Below, in pieces: positions 1 to 12,500 of a DNA stretch of 61,736 nucleotides. The notes under the pieces are model-generated. The model saw only the letters and a program-made list of their open reading frames with translations. It made no database searches and was not told the DNA's origin. Origin of the DNA: Diphasiastrum complanatum (Eukaryota > Streptophyta > Lycopodiopsida > Lycopodiales > Lycopodiaceae); NCBI GenBank assembly GCA_029204225.1, contig MU833063.1:1-61736 (forward strand), in the 5' to 3' direction. Every line of letters starts with the position of its first letter. Positions within the stretch are counted from its first letter, which is position 1. A program made the translations under genes and the position numbers.

Positions 1-4
1 AGAG

Positions 5-55
<51 letters not shown>
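1..55. repeat. (GA)n microsatellite at left edge
   Basis: Almost pure AG dinucleotide repeat running into the window edge, with two small interruptions. The same motif recurs in much longer tracts at 30.15, 39.85, 40.29, 49.77 and 50.05 kb. Confidence 0.97.
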
Positions 56-1079
56 TTTTGAAATGACTAGAATGAGAGAGAGAGAAAACTTTGCCGGTTT
101 CACAGAATTTGTCATAAAATTCTTCAATATATGATGGTTCTTCAGAATCGGAACTTCAAAACCGGTCTTTGCCAACCTTTGCAGGTTTTGACCACAACCA
201 ATAGATGCAGTTGGGTCGCTGACCTTTCAGCAGCAAGGGCTCTCCAGTAATGATCAAATTAATAGCGCTCTCAGCAACACTGTTGGCAACAACGGCATTA
301 GGAGGGCTCATTCAAAGCTTCGGGTGATACAAACGGAAGTAGACAAGGTATCATCGTTGTGAGCCTCCAGCGGAGCCATAATTGAGCCTTCCTGTTCCGC
401 TCTTCTACATGAAAACATTCAACAACCTGACATCATTCGAGAGCTTTGGCAATGGAACTCCTCAAGCAAAATTCAACACTCCCACTTCTCGTTGCATAAG
501 CACCGCACAGCTGCTTCCAGCAGTCTTACTACTCTCCAGTATTAATGTCTATTCCATGCCAAAAGGCATACAAGACGAAAAAAAAGTACATAATAGCTAT
601 CTCCTTCAGAGCTCAAATGACAAATAGTCCTCCAAAAGAGCACTCAATAATTATTAACAGCCCTACCAGTAGATTCATTGATGGCCGTTTTCATCATGAG
701 AGCCAGACACTTTTTATAGAAGAACTTTATTTGCTGGCAGCTGAACTTTCAACTACGGCTTTGCCAAAGTTGAAATAAAAGAACTTGCTTTACTACTGAG
801 CTTTATTTGACCAAGTTCCAACTTTACTTTTGATAATTGAAAGCTATGTAGTATGTAGTATGCTCTTCTTGCCAGCAGCCGCATCAATATCATTATTTAT
901 AGATATTAGAATAAGTGTCTAGACTCTAGATCACAGAATCCAGATTTCAAATGCCTTATGCAGCATGCTATTGTTATGATCATTGATTATACAATTTACA
1001 ACTACAGTTAACAACTTAGTAATTCGTACAAAAATGAAAGCAATAAATAAAAATTTCGATTTATACATAAATGATGAAG
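56..1079. other. No recognisable gene
   Basis: Short open frames only (81 and 77 codons on the plus strand), without recognisable domains, splice-site-bounded exons or codon structure. I see nothing I can annotate here. Confidence 0.6.
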
Positions 1080-1690
1080 TCATAAGTGACTTCTGAGTCT
1101 TTAGGCTCATGACATGATTCATTGGGTTTGAAGTTTGAACATTCAAGAACCAACAGTAAATCCAGCTCCTCAGTATGAAGATCAGTGAACAAGTAAGAGA
1201 GCTTTGTATAATGGTCAGTGTAGGAGTGCAAATCACTAGTTTGGGAGAGATTCTGAAGAAGATCTCACCGTTTGACCAACCACTAAGGGTCGTGTCTGAA
1301 ATCTATTTGAAAGGTAGACCATTATTGCATCTCGTCATGAGTAGCTGAAAAACCCACCACCAGGTTGCATCACGACCATCCAAATGTAAGCTATCTAATC
1401 GTATGTGCTGAAGGATTTGTTTTCGAGAACATAAGAAAGTACGTCTCCAACTTGGCTAACCAGTTTTCGAGATCATTCTCATCAGAAGATCTAGAATACA
1501 TGGAAAGTTGGGCTTGATTTCTCGCCAAGAGTCATGAGCAAAGGGGATCTTGGGTCCGGAAGGGGGCAAGAGTGGTGATGTTGGAGTTGAAGAACAATTG
1601 GTAGGGGCATGAAATGAACCCCAAGAATAACTTGAGCTTGAATGGTTGAAGATGTTGTCAGAAAGTGTTGTAACCACCTCAAAAGTGGGT
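1080..1690 (-). pseudogene. Ty3/gypsy-type gag (capsid) fragment, decayed
   Basis: Read on the minus strand, the conceptual product contains ENDLENWLAKLETYF, then SLHLDGRDATWWW, then a hydrophobic helix. This is the usual LTR-retrotransposon capsid pattern, in which a W-L-x-x-x-E-x-Y/F helix is followed by a L-x-L-x-G-x-A-x-x-W-W motif. Upstream lies a Ser/Pro-rich stretch (SPLLPPSGPKIPF) followed by PNFPCILDL. The frame changes at least once, near 1400, and has stops, so it is a relic. No protease, RT or integrase is attached on this side. The assignment rests on the WW motif and helix order only; gypsy is more likely than copia but not proven. Confidence 0.6.
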
Positions 1691-2348
1691 GCTGGAAATA
1701 AGTGTATACGCTGCCCCTCGAAAAATCAGCAAAGTGACTCCAAATATGGCAGGAAGTAGGGTGATGTAATTGCCAAAAGGTGCCCTAAAACTCAGCAAGC
1801 GTGTGTGAGGCAAAAATGTGCCAATCTCTCCAAAGTGGGTGTTGAAGGTACATGAAGATGTTGTTTAAAAGCCCGACAAAGTAGCTCCAGGTATAAGCAT
1901 CAAAATCAAGTCTGCTAGATGTAGCAGAAGGATTGTTTTCAGAAATGCACTAAACAGTCCGCTAGATGTAGCGGAAGAACAGTTGCCAGAGACCGTTTTA
2001 TGCATTTATGTTTGGGACTAGCCAAAGGCCCTATTTTTAGTAGTTAAATGTTTGAAGTGGGGGGCCCTATTGAAGGGCACACTATTTTCTCTCCATATCC
2101 TACCTTTCTTGATTTTTTAATTCTACCTTTAGGGTTCCTCAAGGGAGTGTGCATAGGCCCTTATGTACACTCATTGTTCAGCTTATGGATTTAGTATTGC
2201 TTCGGCTCTTTGTGGGGGAACTCTTCCCTTTGCTAATGCTTGTAGGGCTTTAGCCACTGATGACATGTGATGCTCTTTTGCCATAATGTCTCATGCATTG
2301 ACAATTTATGCTTCATTGATATTAAAATTCATGAATTGGTTCATAACT

Positions 2349-2360
2349 TGGTATCAGAGC
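2349..2360 (+). other. LTR-retrotransposon primer-binding site (initiator tRNA-Met)
   Basis: TGGTATCAGAGC is complementary to the 3' end of initiator tRNA-Met, the standard PBS of plant LTR retrotransposons. It lies on the plus strand, opposite in sense to the gag relic at 1.1-1.7 kb, so it belongs to a different element. The T-rich block upstream (about 2040-2340) would be the 5' LTR, but I cannot set its start. No intact gag follows. Confidence 0.55.
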
Positions 2361-3412
2361 ACTTTCCTGCGTTGGTGGGAGTGCTACGTTTTTTTTCTCT
2401 AGGAGGGCACATTTACAGCAAATTATTAGCAGCCTACTGCCCTTCCAACTTGGTGAACCTTCTCCACATTTAGCTGGCTGTTTCCTGCATGTTTTTGGGT
2501 GATCTAGGTGCATATTCCAGGGCCCTTTACCTCTAGTTCCTGGGGGAAGTTCTCACTGCCATTTTCATCGTGTCTTTACCTCTGATTCTGGGGGAACTTC
2601 CCATCGCCATTTTCAAGGCAATCAACACCAGTTTTGGCAGGTGTTTTCCACCATCTTTGATGGCAATTTTAGCATACAATTAGCGGCAATTCTTTCTCTA
2701 AACTTGATGGCAGATTTGGCAAAAACAAAAAAACTAATGCAAAAGGCATGTACATGAATAAAAAGTGCCCGTGGCCAACAAATGAATATAAGAGCCAGCT
2801 AAATGTAGTACTTTGGTGAGTCGAAGGCGAGACAACTATCCCAGCTTCAATGTCACACGAAGGTCTATATAAAGCCTAAGTTCCAAACAAAGGTCCAAGT
2901 TTAAGCACAATTGATCTTCAGTATGAATGTGGGTTCTAACCTGTGAGTACACCAAGCAGTCCCAACATACATAAAGAATATCAACAAATGAGGATTAACG
3001 CCAGCACTATGACTTTAGAAAAGTAGTTTTCTGGTAATTAGAACATCTTAAAAATACCAAGTGGTTAAGGCCTTTTTGATATTTGATGGGTGATATCATT
3101 AATGTAAAAGGTTTAGCTTTGAAGTCTTTCTTCTACTTTCATACAGGTATGTTCATAATAATGAATCTTAATCCTTGCATCATTCTGGTTAATTTTATGA
3201 TGAATGCCATAACAACTTTGGTTTGGATGGTGACAACTTTCGCCAATTTTGAGATTTCTGCTCTTGTATAATTTTGCAATCTGTACTTACACTAACAAGA
3301 GTGACAGACTTATGGTAACTGGCAACTGGCATATTTAGTATGCTGTTGGCAACTTATTACATATATCACAGAGATGTCCAGTGCTAATCGAATTGCTGAT
3401 AAACTGTTGCAG
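2361..3412. other. No recognisable exon upstream of CNGC
   Basis: I searched by eye for the missing S1-S2 exon of the channel gene (a hydrophobic segment ending in LLQ before the FRLAYV exon) and did not find it. The stretch is probably intron plus retroelement debris. Confidence 0.5.
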
Positions 3413-3550
3413 TTTAGGTTGGCATATGTTGAACCAGTATCTCGAACTGTTGGGTCTGGAGATTTAGTTGATGACCCAAAAATGATTGCTTGGCATTACT
3501 TAAAGGGTTCGTTTTTTCTTGATGCGATTGGAGTGCTGCCATTGCCACAG
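3413..3550 (+). CDS. CNGC: CNGC exon a: S2-S3 linker and S3
   Basis: The exon follows an acceptor ...GTTGCAG and ends before GTGCAC. It has 46 codons in phase 0, beginning FRLAYVEPVSRTVG (end of S2) and ending FFLDAIGVLPLPQ (S3). An in-frame ATG lies just upstream at 3374, but that stretch does not resemble the S2 helix, so the exon is internal. Confidence 0.9.
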
Positions 3551-6500
3551 GTGCACTCCATTATTTGATCTGTTCTTCTAGTCTTTCAATAAAGTATTTG
3601 ACTAGTAAATCAGTGATTGTGTAGCTGGATTTGGCATGTTCCATTGTGAACCATATCTAAGCAAGATTATGATTACAGTTTGATGGATCTCCCACAATCT
3701 GGAGTTATGAAGTACAATAGAAGTGATTGTAATCCTAAGCCTAAGTTGAAAAGTACTTTACTATTGTAGGTGCCAATAAGTGTTGATGCTGAAATTGAAG
3801 CTAGAACAAAATTGTTGATGATTTTAAAATTTTAAATAGAATGGCTTCAAGTGCATGAGTCTTTAGTAGCTCACATTTCCTCTAAGCATGGTATATGCTA
3901 ACCAAAATTTTGAGCATTGTTTCCTTTAACTATACAGAAAGCTGAAAAGTTAGGCATATCTATGCTTGAAGAATATTTTTAGAGAGCATTTTTTTTTTCT
4001 TAAAACGATCTTGGTTTTCTAGTATAGCACATCTATAACTCAACTGGTATAAAATTACCAAAGCGGACAAGAAAGCTCCAATTCAAAACTTTAAGGGGGA
4101 AAATGTTGACAAAGATATTTTATTAACGTCCACTTTGATACTTTGTTGTCCAAGCAATGCAGACCCCATCAAGGTTTCCAGTTGTTATGCATGAGCAGTT
4201 CTTGCTAGTAATAAGTGGCTAAAGTTTGTAGTCTGATAAGATGCAGGAAGATCAGTACGAGGCTAATGTGAAATTATATCAGTATGTCAAGCTGCCAAGA
4301 AAGGCTACAAGCTAGACTCTTAATTAGTCTTATGTAATGTAGGCTTCAAGATTTCCTAGTAACTTGTAAACTCCTAAGCATTTCTTGGGGAATAGGGTCA
4401 TAGTGTTGGAAATCAATAACAAACTCTACTGTGTCAAGGAAGTAACAAAAGTGACAGAAAGTTGCTACAGGTGAAAGCAAATTGTGCAGACCATGTGAAG
4501 GTGTATTAAGGTCATTACTATGATTTCTCAGGGAATGAAGAGCCTTTTGTGTTCACATGCATAAAACACTGGCTAGCTAGTTTGGCAAGGCCAAATGTAG
4601 GCCACTCAAAGCAAGGCATTGGCTGATGAAAAGTTAATGCAAGTCCAGGTAACAAAAATCAAAGAACGATCCAAATATTTTGATTCAAAGGTGAAGTGCC
4701 AGATTTCTTTCATCCTGAGACCTCGTGATGCCTTTTGATGGGCATGGTTACATCCAATCATGCAGTATGCCTAAAACAAAAGTAGAAAAATGTTGAGCCC
4801 TATCAATAGAAAGTATTGTGCAAATACTCACTTAGCGATTCTATCAACTCATGGCCAGCTCCATCCAAAAGCTTAGAAGGTCCAGATTTGACCTTCCATA
4901 AGCATGCAATTCTCTAGAAGAGGCTTTTTCCTTCAGTGCACATTAAGGGTCCGATTAGTAGACTTTGGGATTGGATGCATCAGTAAACAAAAGGGCTTGG
5001 TACTTTCAGGGGGCTGAAAGTATATGTGCAAAAGGTTTGGAGGTCCAGCAAACTTGATGTGAAGTAGAAGTACCGATTGAAGGAATATTCCAATGAACCC
5101 TATGACTGTAGTCAGTCCACAAAACAGCAAAGTTTAGGTGAACTTCGTTTCTGAGTACTAGCATGTGACTAATGAGTTTAGCATGTACGAGGTTTTCCTG
5201 GAAAGTAGCCATGTGTTGTAACACTTCCGAAACATAACAGCTTATTAGTTTTTGTAGATGGCCTTTCTTTAGGAGATTGCCATAGCTGACATCAATGTGG
5301 GAACTTGCAGATAATGATATGGATTATAGTGCCCAGCATCACGAAAAATGCTAAAGCAAACTATACAAAGGATATATTGCGCGCAACTGTCCTGTTTCAG
5401 TATATCCCCAGAATGATTCGATTTCTCCCATTGCTGTTTGGACGTTCCCAAAGCGGCTTTATTTTTGAAACAGCGTGGATCAACTTCATCATGAATCTTT
5501 TTATCTATCTGCTGGCTGGGCATGTAGTTGGATCTTGCTGGTACCTTTTTACCTTTCAGGTGTGCACTGTAATTACAGCTTTCAAGTTGTTCTGAATTGT
5601 CTGTGAAGTGATGCTTGTGGTCTCTATTGTTGAGAGAGGTTATTTTGAAATAGACAACACTGTATGACTATGCAGCCAGTATACGTTCCAATGATTTTTT
5701 TTCCACTCTTCAATCTGCAATGGGATCTGATGACTGTGTGGCGGCAGACTTGGTCAATAATGTGCTCCCAGTGTCCTTGCTGAAGCCAATAGAAACAAGG
5801 AGAGTAGAAGTTCCTTAGCAAGCATAAAAAGTTTCTTTAACTCATTATACTCCCAGATAATCTTACAGGATGACAGACATAGGTTGGTTAGGTCACAAAA
5901 AGCATTTAAAAATTAGGGTGATAAAGATGTCTTAAAATGTTAAAATTGAAAAGCTAGACTAACTTGTTTTTTCTCTTGGTGGGCCATATTATGCAGAGGG
6001 TAAATGTGTGTCTACGAGAGACATGTGCTCAAGAAATGCCATCTTGTAGCCCCAGTTTTCTTGACTGTGGAAATGGTAAAGATATTGGGAGTATGTTTCG
6101 TGATTCAAACTATTCTAATTGGATTCAGACCTCCAATTCTAGCAGTAATTGCCTTGCTGGCCCCTCTTTTGCATATGGTATATATGCTTCTGGAGTCCCT
6201 GTAACGCTTGAGAGAAATGTTATGCATAAGTACGTATATGCCCTATTTTGGGGGCTTCTGGTAAGAGAATTATTCCTTAGTTCTCTGCATGCCAAAATTT
6301 TCTTTTTGTAATTTGACTAAAGGTTCTAGCAGATTGACAGAAATTCATAGCTCAAAGACTGCAATTGCTGTGGAATGTAGCAAATCAGCACGCTAGGTGG
6401 AAACGTCGTTCCAGACTATTTTGTTTGGGAGGTGCTCTTCACAATAACCGTCATAGGATTGGGTTTGCTGCTTCTTGCACTGCTCATAGGAAACATGCAA

Positions 6501-9500
6501 AATTTCCTTCAATCTCTTGGTCGAAGGTATGGTTACAACCCCCTTCAAATTTTCAGCTGTCAAAGTTGAACTATTTTGAGCATAATGTCATGAAACCTTT
6601 TGTGTACTAGTTGAAGGAGCCAGTTTTGGTGGTCTAGTAGCACAAGTTATCCTTCACAAAGCTTGCTCCATATACTTTGGAACTTGATGAAACTTTGACA
6701 TGTATGTGAATGTTACATCTTGTTGCCCCATTATGATGGCAGGCAGCTAGAGATGCAGTTGCGGCGATATGATGTTGAGGCATGGATGAAACGCCGTGGC
6801 TTACCTAACACTCTCAGGAAGTAAGGTTTTGCCTTTTCCATGCAACATGTTGCATCTTTTGGGCTTGAGATAATTTTTTTCGGTTTTATGCTTTAATGCT
6901 TGAAATATGTGTCTCTTTCTTTAGCCAAAAAAAAACAGCTTGAGCATATATCATCTTCAAATGATCACTAACATCAGCATTGCAAAGACACAAACTGAAA
7001 TGGAGAAACTTGGAGCAAATTGGAGGATGAAGTAAAAAACTTTGAGAGTATAGTATTTGGTGGGTCAAGTGTTGTAGAAAGCTATTTCACTCTTCGATAG
7101 GAATAACAAAAAACTTAAACCAGTATATGAAGCAAGTTAAAAATTTAAACGGTGTGGCACAACGTGCATGGATTTTTTTCCATGAAGAACAATTAACTAT
7201 GTATTGATCACTCTCCATACACATAATTATCTAATGATCACAAAACACTGCAGGCCTCTCTCCGGAGCATCATCATCACATGAATGGGTGGAGACAAACA
7301 CATCCACAGTTGTATCCTGCTATTCGTATTATATATAAATTACTTCAAGCTACATGCATTCGAAGAAGTTGCGGGCCACCACCATTGTAGAACATAGCTC
7401 CAGCTCTGTTGAGCCCACTAGAATCCATGCTTTGCACTATGGCTCCCATTAAATCATAATCTTATGCAAAAGAAACTCATTTTCTTACCCATTCGTCTAT
7501 GCTGTACAAGGAATTTTACATGTACATTGTAAACTAGACTAATCACAACCCGGCTCACTTTTGGATCGTCACTCTACTCAAAGTTGAAAATTGAAATAAC
7601 ATAGGAAAAGAATTGTTTGATCTTGGGGAAGGCAGACTTGCATAAGTACCAAAGAGAATAATCTCCACATACCTTCAGTTTGACAGGAAGAAATATCACG
7701 ACCTATAGTAAAATATCAACATGCAAATTCCATTACCAAGAGACAAGAGAAAGGATCGATACAAGATACTTAGCTAGGAGAATTAGATTACCGTGCTGCT
7801 GGAAAATGCAAGAAAGATTTGGATCCAGAAGGAAGAGGAAGGGAATCATTCTCATCCTTTTTCCAAGAAGACAGTTGTATCCAATTGCCACAATCTTTCA
7901 CTCTGTCTTAACCACTTTTAAGCACAAAACATGGAACAAGATTCCAACCAAAGGAGATGATGGACAAAATAAGCAAGCTTTCTTTCTAGCACCACCTTGA
8001 ATAATATATCGCGCAACGGAAATGATGAAGATGATAAACAAGCTCTCCTTTTAGCTACTTCTAAATGCCAACTTACAAGAGGGACACCGAATGTTGTTTC
8101 TAAAAACTTTATCTCTTCTACACACTCCTAGATAACATAAGAAGAAACAATCTAAGAATAGATATAATTCTTGGGTTGGTTGGACTAGTCTCCATTTATG
8201 TAGTTTACGAATGTTGATTTGGATGTGTAGAACTCGAGATTACAAACTTCCAGTTTTCACCAATTTTGGCACTTATTTGTTTTGAAATTTTGTGTACCTT
8301 TTCATTCATGTTCACATTTTATGTCCTTCCTACATGAGGGTGCTTCTCTTACACTTTACAATCATTGATTAGATGTGTAAAGGTTCTTTCTGATTTTCTA
8401 GTTTTCACTAGTTTGCGGGAGTTCCTATTTTCCTATTAATCTTGGCATTTTTAGGATATTTTTAAATCACCACTATTCTTGTAGTAGAGCACTATTGATG
8501 CACTTATCAAATTATATTTTGATATATAGAATTCAAGATACTACGAATGGTGATTTGGATGTGTAGAACTCGAGATTCCAGACTTCCAGTTTTCACGAAA
8601 TTTTGGCACTTATTTGTTTTGAAATTTTGTGTACCTTTTCATTCATGTTCACATTTATGTCCTTCCTACATGAGGGTGCTTCTCTTACACTTTACAATCA
8701 TCGATTAGGTGTGTAAAGGTTCTGGTTTTTATTGGCAATTTTTTGGCCTTTATTTAGAAATTTGTGTTTGGTGGGAAACTGAAAAAAAAATTAATTAATT
8801 GATTAATTATTCAATTGTACGGTTCACCATGGTTCTGGCCTACGGTTCTCAGAACCGTGGTGAACCGTACACAGTTCATAAATTCTATGGTCTTTCATTT
8901 CGATCTTTTGATCTTCGCTTAAATCTTTTGACAAATTTTGCCATTTCTACACTAGTTTGCTGCACTTTGTGTTGCTCTTTGGCTCATTGTCATATTATTA
9001 TGGTCTATATTGGCAATTGATGAAGTTTTTGTTTATGTTTGGTTTTGCAGAACCATTGTAGCATTATCTCTATGTTATTAATTATATTTGTAATTGTAAA
9101 ATAATTTGCCGAGTAAGAAAGTAGTATGAATGAATGTTTTGTTCATCTCACAAACAACTTGCAAGAGGTCGAATGTATTGACCACCTTGGGTAGATGAAT
9201 GTAATGTTTACCCAGTAGGATACTTACCATTGAAGTATCAATAGTTCGACTAGATGAGTGGATTGTATGCTTTCCGAGCACTCTATCATTGAATGTGGTT
9301 TGGGATGCCCGAGGGCCGTAGTTGGTATTCTTATTGTTAGAGTGTGCCAAAAACATGACATGAAATATCGTTTGAGCAAAAAATAGGCATTAATAGTTCT
9401 TAGATCAGAGTGAGCTATGGGTTTTTAAAAGGAGGAACTCGAGAGCCTTAGGATAACATCTTTTGATATCAAATACAACAACCAAATGAAAAGATATGGT

Positions 9501-12500
9501 TGGCGAACCTGTTCTCATGATGAACAACTTTGTGCATGTTGTCTTAGTAGTAATAGGAACTTTTTCTCAAAATAACAATGCATAAAAGAGGAGAGTAGGA
9601 CAAGTTAGTCAGGGGGGATCTTGATGCCCAAAAATAGACCTAGGCTCTTCTCTCTCATCCTTCTCACTAGCTACAACATGCATGCTACGAAGCAGTAGCA
9701 CAAACATGATTTGTAATAAAAGATCGACATCAAAATTCCAAAAGAAAGAAATGAAAAAAGAGAAATGCTAGATAGTTAGCTAGGAGAACTAGACCACCAT
9801 GCTTTGGAACTAGAGAAGAAAGATAAAGGAGATAGCTAATTGCCATGATATTTTACAAAAATGTCTATGTACACAAACTATATTTCCACAGTTGACCTGC
9901 TAGAAATAAAATGGTACCAAACATGATTACTAAGGTATCAATCAACTAAGTACCAAATATGGTTTGTAAAGGTAACTATGCCATTTGAAATTACTTCGAG
10001 AAAAAAGTCTTTCAGTTACTCTACCAATAAATCATGTAGATAAACTCAATGTAAATTTGTTCTTAGATCTCAATCTAGATTTCTGTAAGATACATCATAC
10101 AAATACGAAATTGTTGATGCCATCAAAATGTGCACAATGGCGTATCATCACAATAAGAAAGAATCGATTTCCAATGAAAACAAAGTAGATGAAATAACCT
10201 AGGTTGCTACAAAAAGCCATTATAATTGAAGTTTCATGTGTTTTATAATTAGCCTTTCTTAATTTGGATATTCAATATAACCTAGGTTGCTACAAAAAGC
10301 CATTATAATTGAAGTCATGTGTTTTATAATTAGCCTTTCGTAATTTGGATATTCTATATTTGAGGTATAAATTACACCAATGTAGAGCATAAGGATATTA
10401 TTTCTTGGTCTTGGCTACTAGAGACATAACCATTTGATATCTGCTTCCAAAGTTTTCCCTAGAGCATTGTTTTTGGCTTAACTATTGATCTAGAACATTA
10501 TCATAATAGTGTTTTCTTGGTCAATGACAAAGCAAAGTTTTGTTGGAGATTGGTGAACCTTAGAAAGCTTAAAAGAAATGCCTGCAATTGTATGACATAC
10601 TTTCTAGAAAGGAAAAAATGAAAAGACTTGTGTGGTACAAATTGCATGAACAACATAAGGTTATTGACTGCAGTGTGCCATCTTTGTCAATCTACAACAT
10701 CCTAAACATTGATGTGTCCTGCAGAAGAGTAAGGCAAGCTGGGCGTTTTAATTGGGCCGCTACTCGAGGTGTTAATGAAGAAGAGCTTTTGAATCAACTA
10801 CCAGAGGATCTTCACAAGCAGATTAGGCGCAACCTTTGCTTTGAGCTTGTAAAGAAGGTATTGTGATGTCAGTTGCGTATACTTAGGTACATTCAAAATT
10901 TTTTCAAACAACAATGCGTAAATTACAAATCATTGTGAATTTTGGACAGAACATGCATAGCTATAATAGTACTTTTCCTGATTAATTTCTTCCCTAGCTT
11001 GTGAAGCATGCTTGATTGTATGCCATTAAAGGTTATGAGAGCTTGCACTTTTGACTGTAGGATGGGGCACAACGTCAGTAATCCTTGAGAAAAATGCAAT
11101 TTCTTCAGTGTTACTTTTACATAATTTGGAAGTTGAGTTAGAGGGTGTCATGCCCACGACTGGTGTGGGGTAGCGTGTCCACGCTAGAGAGTTATGACTA
11201 TAAGGGAATTGGGGCCCTTATTTGTTTAAGGTCATAATTAATGGTTGTAGGCCTAAACTCTTGATGGTGGATTTGTATGGGTCTATCCAAAGTTACACCT
11301 CGTTTGAACAGGTCGATTCGAACTAGCCGGAATCAGTTCGAACCTTTCCATTTTTCAAAAAAAAAAAAAGATTTTATCTGATGTACAAGTCATATATTCA
11401 TTGTATAGATACCTAATAGCTAAACAATTTTCTCTAAATTTACAGATATCAGGAATCAGGATAATCAGATCTCTTGCGACCTATGACCTGTCGTATCAAA
11501 ACATAATGACCCAAGTTTAAGTCTTAAGAGAACTGCAGTAAGTCGTAAGTTGTAACCATATCCTGGGTACAAGGATCTGCTTGCTAAGGAGACTGTGGAG
11601 TTTGGACTCTGGAGTTGGAACTTGCCACTTCAAACTTGGAACTTAGGGTTTAGAAATTAGGAGTATAATTGAAATTTGAGCCTTGAGCTCAGATTGGATA
11701 AATTATAATAGTGACCACTGACCAGTGACTACTAGTGACCACTGAGTCACTGACTAGTCTGATTATTGATATGTATTATGTATTATGGATATTAAATCAT
11801 ATTAGTTACTAGTGACCACTGGGTCACTGACTAGTCTGATTATTGATATGTATTATGTATTATGGATATTAAATGGTAGCTAGGTAGAGTCTAGACCATA
11901 GGAGTCAGGATTGTAGATTGTAATTTTGTTTCAAAGTTAAAAGTTGAAGTTCAAACTTATTTGCAAATTGCAATGTCGAGATCGGAGAAAACTTAAAAGA
12001 ATAAACAAGAAGGTTATGACAATGTTTGAGAAAGGCTAAAGCCAAAAAAATTTAGGTTAGAAACTTAGATTCATCATTCATCATTCAGCAATGAACATTG
12101 AACATTCTATATGTAAGTTGTAACTACTAACATAATACATTAAATACCAATCAAAATTGTAAAACCATTAGTAACTACTAACTATTGAATCCTGAATCCT
12201 GATATTCCTAATTAGCAATTAGATAATCGACTAACATTAAACATACTACAGTTAACTTCAGGAATCAGAAATTTCAAATGAGAATCCAAAATATATCATG
12301 ATTCATAACATAAAGTAAACTGTAAATACATATGCCAGGTGCCTCATGAGTTCGGTCACCAATGTAATGCCACATGTGACATGTCACATGTCTCAGCTTT
12401 GATGATAAATCGCGATGTGTAAGCAGCTCAAGAGTCAATGCTCATCTAGTGACATCTACAATCTACAATGTACAATGAGCACTCTAAGCTCGCCTACACC

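Larger units (their letters stand above)
6821..10724 (+). other. CNGC 3.9-kb intron
   Basis: AT-rich intron with no coding sequence that I recognise. It contains a 170-bp dispersed direct repeat (8208-8386 and 8543-8723), a foldback (8817-8870) and an 83-bp tandem duplication (10194-10357), annotated separately. Confidence 0.85.

Noticed and set aside
4025-4105. tRNA-like A and B boxes (TAACTCAACTGG ... CTCCAATTCAAAACT)
   Set aside because: Stems do not pair and the anticodon arm is absent; at best a very old SINE relic.
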